A stretch of 26,893 nt of DNA from Pararhodospirillum photometricum DSM 122 (GTDB taxonomy: Bacteria > Pseudomonadota > Alphaproteobacteria > Rhodospirillales > Rhodospirillaceae): assembly GCF_000284415.1 (NCBI RefSeq), contig NC_017059.1, forward strand, positions 1,892,494 to 1,919,386, written 5' to 3'. Under the pieces are notes generated by a model, which did not search any database, was not told the DNA's origin, and saw only the letters and a list, made by a program, of their open reading frames with translations. Of this stretch, positions 23,182 through 26,893 are shown piece by piece (within the stretch, counting starts at the first letter, position 1; every line of letters begins with the position of its first letter). The position numbers and the translations under genes were made by a program.

Positions 23182-23898
23182 ATGCCCGTCCGATCGGCTT
23201 TCCTTTTCCTTTCGATCGTGCTCGCCGTTGCGATACCGCTGCCCTGTCAAGCGCAGCCCGAGCCGGTCCAGCGTCCGTCCCGGACCGATCCCTATGCCGC
23301 GCATATCGCCGAGGCGGCGCAGCGGTTTGGCATTCCGGCGGCGTGGATCAGGGCCGTGATGCGCGTCGAAAGCGCCAATGAGGTGCGCGCGATCTCGCCC
23401 AAGGGCGCGATGGGCCTGATGCAGATCATGCCGCCGACCTGGGCGGATTTACGCACCCGCCATCGGCTCGGCGGCGATCCCTACGATCCGCGCGACAACA
23501 TTCTGGCGGGCGCGGCCTATCTGCGCGAGTTGCATGACCGCTACGGATCGCCGGGGTTTCTGGCCGCCTACAATGCCGGTCCCGGTCGATACGAAGAGCA
23601 TCTCGCAGGCCGTCCGTTGCCAGCGGAAACGCGCGCCTATGTCGCCACGCTCGCACCCCTGATTAGCGGCGGCTCGATCACCGCGCCGGTCGCCGTTGTG
23701 TCGGTCGATCTCCGATTCTGGACCCGGGCGCCGCTGTTCGTCGTGCAGGCCGACCGCACATCCGCCGCCGATCCCGTACAGTCCGATGAGCAATCCGACG
23801 ACGCTCCTAAACCATCGCCGGTGCGCGATCTCTCCGCGATCGTGCCGCAGTCCGGCGGTCTGTTCGTCGCCCGTGCGGAAACGGGAGGGCCGCGATGA
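23182..23898 (+). CDS. Secreted lytic transglycosylase (conjugation-associated SLT)
   Basis: A 238-residue periplasmic enzyme that opens peptidoglycan for the transfer apparatus, in the VirB1/SLT family. The start at 23182 gives a clean signal peptide (MPVRSAFLFLSIVLAVAIPL) with likely cleavage after CQA at residue 24. The SLT domain follows: catalytic Glu63 in VMRVESANE, then SPKGAMGLMQIMPPTW and FLAAYNAGPGRYE. The C-terminal 70 residues are Pro/Ser/Asp-rich. The open frame reaches back to 22951, but that part reads through the inverted repeats and would bury the signal peptide, so I reject the longer form. The ribosome binding site is weak. Confidence 0.87.
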   Translation: MPVRSAFLFLSIVLAVAIPLPCQAQPEPVQRPSRTDPYAAHIAEAAQRFGIPAAWIRAVMRVESANEVRAISPKGAMGLMQIMPPTWADLRTRHRLGGDPYDPRDNILAGAAYLRELHDRYGSPGFLAAYNAGPGRYEEHLAGRPLPAETRAYVATLAPLISGGSITAPVAVVSVDLRFWTRAPLFVVQADRTSAADPVQSDEQSDDAPKPSPVRDLSAIVPQSGGLFVARAETGGPR

Positions 23899-23931
23899 GC
23901 ATGGCGGTTGGGAGTGCCCGGCGGTCCTTTC

Positions 23932-24109
23932 CAGTGTGCAGCGTGTATGGATCGGATCAGGCTGGATCAGCGTCAGGACGGGCAAAAGGGGTAGGAAGGC
24001 GGGAGGGCAAGATTAAAGCGGACGGCACCCCATGGGTCCGATCCGGGGGCCAAGCCCTTGTCTGCACACTGTTTGGGGCGGCACCGTCGCCGGGCCTGCA
24101 TGGTGCCGC
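23932..24109. other. Long-range inverted repeats upstream of the relaxase; candidate oriT
   Basis: CAGTGTGCAG (23932-23941) with CTGCACACTG (24062-24071) and, nested inside, GGATCGGA (23949-23956) with TCCGATCC (24037-24044) enclose a purine-rich 80-nt interior. GCGGCACC (24078-24085) with GGTGCCGC (24102-24109) follows. The 292-bp gap 23899-24190 has no convincing gene; the 99-codon frame starting at 23895 is unsupported. Position next to a relaxase is where oriT usually lies. Confidence 0.45.
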
Positions 24110-24190
24110 GAGGCGCGGCAAAGCCAGTCTCTGCCACGTTATTCGCGGCACTCTTCCCCGAAATCGGCGTTTTCGGGCGGATCGGCGGCC

Positions 24191-26242
24191 ATGAGCGCCG
24201 ACGACGACAACCGCTTCCGTCCTAAGCACGGCCGCATCCGCTCGGATGCGTCGAAGGCCGGCCAGGGCAAGAGCTTCCTCACCAAGGTCCGGAAGATCGC
24301 CCGCCAGCAGGGCGCGGCCTCTGGTCGGACCTCGCGCGGCAACGCCGGAGTATCCGGCAAGCCGGGCCGCAACGGCACGGTTGCGTCCGGCTGGGGCGTC
24401 AAGCGCGGGCGCGGCGCGGCCTTCGTCCGCTCCCGCAACCTGTCGAACGGCTGGAGCCATCGCCAGCCCGGCAGCCGCCGTGTCATCGTCAAGTCGCGTT
24501 CCGTCCGCGCCGCCGGCAAGAGCGGCAAGGCCGCCGCCCATCTGCGCTATATCCAGCGCGACGGCACCTCGCGCGATGGCGAGCGCGGCCGGCTCTATTC
24601 GGCGACCGAAGATCGCGCCGATGGCAACGCGTTCCTCGATCGCGGAAAGGACGATCGTCATCAGTTCCGCTTCATCGTCTCGCCGGAAGACGCCGCCGAT
24701 ATCGAAGACCTGACCGGCCATACCCGCGACCTGATGCGCCAGCTCGAAGCCGATCTCGCCACCAAGCTCGACTGGGTGGCAGTCAATCACTTCAACACCG
24801 GCCATCCGCATGTTCATGTCATCGTTAACGGCCGTGACGATCTCGGTGAGGATCTAGTCATAAACGGCGATTATCTCGCCAACGGCGTCCGCGAACGCGC
24901 GAGCGAACTGGCGACGCTGGAACTCGGTCCTGTCACGGAGATCGAGCAGCGCCGTAAGCTAACGGCCGAGATCGACCAGGACCGTTTCACCCGCATCGAC
25001 CGGGCAATGCTAAACGAGGTGGCCGAGGATGGACGGCTCGACCTGCGCTATGCGCCGGATGATCTGCACGGCCAGGAGGACCGGACACTTCGCATCCGCC
25101 GTCTCGGCAAGCTGGAGAAGATGGGCCTCGCCACCGAGCCGTCGCCCGGCGTCTGGGAACTCAGCGACCGGCTGGAGCCGACGCTGCGCGAGATGGGCGA
25201 GCGCGGCGACATCGTGCGCACCCTGCAGAAGGTGATGCGTGCCGAGGGCCATGACCGCGATCCGCTGAGCTTTCAGATTCACGACGTGGTGCCCGCGACG
25301 CCGATCGTCGGCCGCGTGGTGGACAAGCATCTTTCCGACGAGTTGGGCGAGAACCTGACGATGGTGATCGACGGCATCGACGGCCGGACGCACTACATCT
25401 CGGGCGTCGATCAGGCGAAGGTCGCCGACGCCCGGATCGGCAGCGTCATCGAGATTGGCGCGACAGACGCCGGGCCACGCCCGGCCGACCGCGCCATCGC
25501 CGGCATAGCCGAGGACGGCATCTACCGGCCGAGCCGCCATCTGGAGCAGGCTCGCTTCGATGGCCGTGTGCCCGGCGGCGACTATGAGGGGTTCGTCGAT
25601 GCCCATGTGCGCCGGCTGGAGGCGCTGCGCCGTACTGGCATCGTCGAGCGGATCGACGCCGACCAGTGGCGCATCCCGCAGGACTTCGAGACCCGCGCTG
25701 CCGCACATGATGCGGGCCAGGGACGGCAGCTCAATATCCGCGTCCTCTCGACCTTCGATCTGGAGACGCAGATCACGGCGGATGGCTCGACCTGGCTCGA
25801 CCGGAAACTGGTCGGGCGCGGACCGTCTGATGTTGCACCGGCGGGGTTCGGACAGGACGTGAGTCAGGCCATGGACCGTCGCCGCGAGCGGCTGATCGAG
25901 CAGAGTGACGCCACCCGTCAGCAGAACGGCCGCGTCCTTTATCGCAGCGATCTTCTATCGACGTTGGAAGCGCGCGAGGTCGCCCGCGCCGGGGCGGAGC
26001 TGGCGGCCACCAGGCCCATGCCGTTCCGCGCGGCCGGCGACGGCGAGACCGTCAGCGGCACCTTCACCGGAACCGTCCAGCTCACCAGCGGCAAGTTCGC
26101 CATCGTCGAAGAGAGACACGAGTTCACGCTGGTTCCGTGGCGGCCGGTCATCGATCGGCAGCTTGGGCGGGAGGTGACAGGCATCGTTCAGGGCGGATCG
26201 GTGTCGTGGCAATTGGGCCGGCAGAAGGGGCTTGGATTGTGA
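24191..26242 (+). CDS. DUF3363-type conjugative relaxase (RlxS-like)
   Basis: A 683-residue mobilisation protein that would nick oriT and lead the strand into the recipient. The N-terminal 100 residues are basic and Gly/Ser/Arg-rich. The nickase domain follows: AAHLRYIQRDG with candidate catalytic Tyr120, HQFRFIVSPEDA, and the three-histidine metal motif NHFNTGHPHVHVIVNG (His200, His205, His207/209). The rest matches DUF3363 relaxases, with repeated wHTH-like helical parts (RIRRLGKLEKMGLA; RRLEALRRTGIVERID) and a C-terminal beta-rich domain. I chose ATG 24191 because MSADDDNRFRPK is the usual family start; the open frame from 24032 adds unrelated sequence. Confidence 0.92.
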   Translation: MSADDDNRFRPKHGRIRSDASKAGQGKSFLTKVRKIARQQGAASGRTSRGNAGVSGKPGRNGTVASGWGVKRGRGAAFVRSRNLSNGWSHRQPGSRRVIVKSRSVRAAGKSGKAAAHLRYIQRDGTSRDGERGRLYSATEDRADGNAFLDRGKDDRHQFRFIVSPEDAADIEDLTGHTRDLMRQLEADLATKLDWVAVNHFNTGHPHVHVIVNGRDDLGEDLVINGDYLANGVRERASELATLELGPVTEIEQRRKLTAEIDQDRFTRIDRAMLNEVAEDGRLDLRYAPDDLHGQEDRTLRIRRLGKLEKMGLATEPSPGVWELSDRLEPTLREMGERGDIVRTLQKVMRAEGHDRDPLSFQIHDVVPATPIVGRVVDKHLSDELGENLTMVIDGIDGRTHYISGVDQAKVADARIGSVIEIGATDAGPRPADRAIAGIAEDGIYRPSRHLEQARFDGRVPGGDYEGFVDAHVRRLEALRRTGIVERIDADQWRIPQDFETRAAAHDAGQGRQLNIRVLSTFDLETQITADGSTWLDRKLVGRGPSDVAPAGFGQDVSQAMDRRRERLIEQSDATRQQNGRVLYRSDLLSTLEAREVARAGAELAATRPMPFRAAGDGETVSGTFTGTVQLTSGKFAIVEERHEFTLVPWRPVIDRQLGREVTGIVQGGSVSWQLGRQKGLGL

Positions 26243-26260
26243 CGGATTCGGAGGTCGCCT

Positions 26261-26893
26261 TCAAAGCGTTGGATTTGACGATCGCGCCTCCTCGAGGAGC
26301 CAGTTCGCGAATACCTGTATCGGACCTTCACTCAACCGGATCGGCTCCGGCAGGATGAGGCAGAAGGTCTTGGAGATCGACTCCCCATCAGGCCAAGGCG
26401 CGACCAAGCGACCTTCCGCCAGTACGCTTTCGATATAGAGGCGTGGCACGAGCGCAACGCCGAGACCGGCCAGCGCGGCTTCGATCTGCATGGAGTGAAG
26501 ATCGTAACGGGCACCGACCGCAGGATGGGTCAGCACGACGCCGGCCTCTTCGGCATAACGATGCCAGGCGTCCGGGTTCTGCCGGCGATGGAGCCGCGGC
26601 AGCGCATCGAGGGCTGTGGCAGGGTCTCGGCCCCTGATCAGCGCCGGATGGCAGACCGGAACTAGCACCTCATGCAGCAAGCGGTGCGTCCGCATTCCCG
26701 TCCAGGCAGGATGCTCGAAATGGATGGCGGCGTCGAAACCGCTGCCGGTGAGAACGAATGGCTCCATCCGTTCCGCAAGATGCAGGGTGATATGCGGATG
26801 CCGCTCCTGGAACGGCTTCAGACGCGGGATGAGCCAACGCGTGGCGAACGTCGGCAAGATCGCGATGTCGAGGCTCGCGCCGTCGCTGGGCTG
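26261..26893 (-). CDS. LysR-family regulator, effector domain only (5' end outside window)
   Basis: The frame is open from the right edge to a TGA at 26261, giving 210 residues of a LysR substrate-binding domain. SLDIAILPTFATRWLIPRLKPFQERHP is the first strand and helix of the GcvA/DsdC-like subgroup; FDAAIHFEHPAWTG and VALVPRLYIESVLAEGRLV follow at expected spacing. The DNA-binding domain must lie to the right of the window. It converges on the relaxase with only 18 bp between the stops. Whether it is cargo of the element or flanking DNA is not clear. Confidence 0.88.
   Translation of the reverse strand, partial: QPSDGASLDIAILPTFATRWLIPRLKPFQERHPHITLHLAERMEPFVLTGSGFDAAIHFEHPAWTGMRTHRLLHEVLVPVCHPALIRGRDPATALDALPRLHRRQNPDAWHRYAEEAGVVLTHPAVGARYDLHSMQIEAALAGLGVALVPRLYIESVLAEGRLVAPWPDGESISKTFCLILPEPIRLSEGPIQVFANWLLEEARSSNPTL

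Larger units (their letters stand above)
16713..26893. mobile_element. Integrative and conjugative element, one end (limits not resolved)
   Basis: The run DUF932, DUF6499/DUF2285 activator, RdfS-like excisionase, RepA, ParA, ribbon-helix-helix protein, DUF2840, TraF-like peptidase, DUF736, lytic transglycosylase and DUF3363 relaxase is the mobilisation and control end of ICEs found in Rhizobiales and Sphingomonadales (ICEMlSymR7A-like). No integrase, attachment site, type IV coupling protein or trb cluster is in the window. The left limit is somewhere between the IS remnant and 17057; the right limit may lie at the relaxase end (26242) or beyond. Confidence 0.75.

Noticed and set aside
23895..24194. 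99-codon frame between the transglycosylase and relaxase, coupled by ATGA
   Set aside because: The overlap start is tempting, but the peptide is Arg/Gly/Ser-rich without pattern, and the DNA is dominated by long-range inverted repeats, which suggests a non-coding site.

Overview
The window is high-GC DNA from an alphaproteobacterium, most likely a purple non-sulfur member of the Rhodospirillaceae (Rhodospirillum/Pararhodospirillum-like). The assignment rests on gene content: a HdaA-type DnaA-like protein behind a PerM-family permease, an IscR with a C-x7-C-x6-C-x2-H cluster motif, an Lrp-type PutR divergent from a putA without an N-terminal DNA-binding domain, and abundant GC-rich intergenic palindromes. 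No rRNA or tRNA gene and no CRISPR array was seen.

Positions 1 to about 15665 are ordinary chromosome. In order: a LysE-family exporter running off the left edge (-), a compound inverted repeat, tyrS (-), anmK (+), an alpha/beta hydrolase (-), cysE-iscR (+) with a good sigma-70 promoter and a structured leader, a candidate structured RNA ending in a strong terminator, a ProX-type prolyl-tRNA editing protein, an FAD-linked D-lactate dehydrogenase, a PsiE-family membrane protein broken by a one-base frameshift, hdaA and perM (-), an enoyl-CoA hydratase family protein (-), pyrE (+), putR (-) and putA (+). Six copies of a 21-22 bp hairpin (CTGGGGAGGC-nn-GCCTCCCCAG) sit at gene ends in this half. 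None was seen to the right of 12053.

The junction is scarred. putA carries a +1 frameshift near its 3' end and then runs, without its normal C-terminus, into an N-terminally truncated IS5-family transposase. The far end of that IS fragment cuts off a small leftward gene that starts at 16712.

From about 16713 to at least 26242 lies one end of an integrative and conjugative element, probably of the ICEMlSym class known from Mesorhizobium. It encodes a DUF932 protein, a split DUF6499/DUF2285 activator whose halves lie in +1-related frames (as in FseA, made by programmed ribosomal frameshifting), an RdfS-like excisionase, a plasmid-type RepA, ParA, a ribbon-helix-helix protein, a DUF2840 protein, a TraF-like S26 peptidase, a DUF736 protein, a secreted lytic transglycosylase and a DUF3363-type relaxase. 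repA to traF are joined by four consecutive 4-bp ATGA overlaps. A LysR-family regulator (-) runs off the right edge and may be cargo or host DNA.

The likely logic of the element is that the frameshifted activator turns on the adjacent rdfS for excision. RepA and ParA would then allow short-term replication and partition of the excised circle, possibly from iterons plus an AT-rich segment inside the 3' end of repA. The peptidase, transglycosylase and relaxase would start transfer. Several palindromes in the non-coding gaps of this module are candidate operators or oriT.
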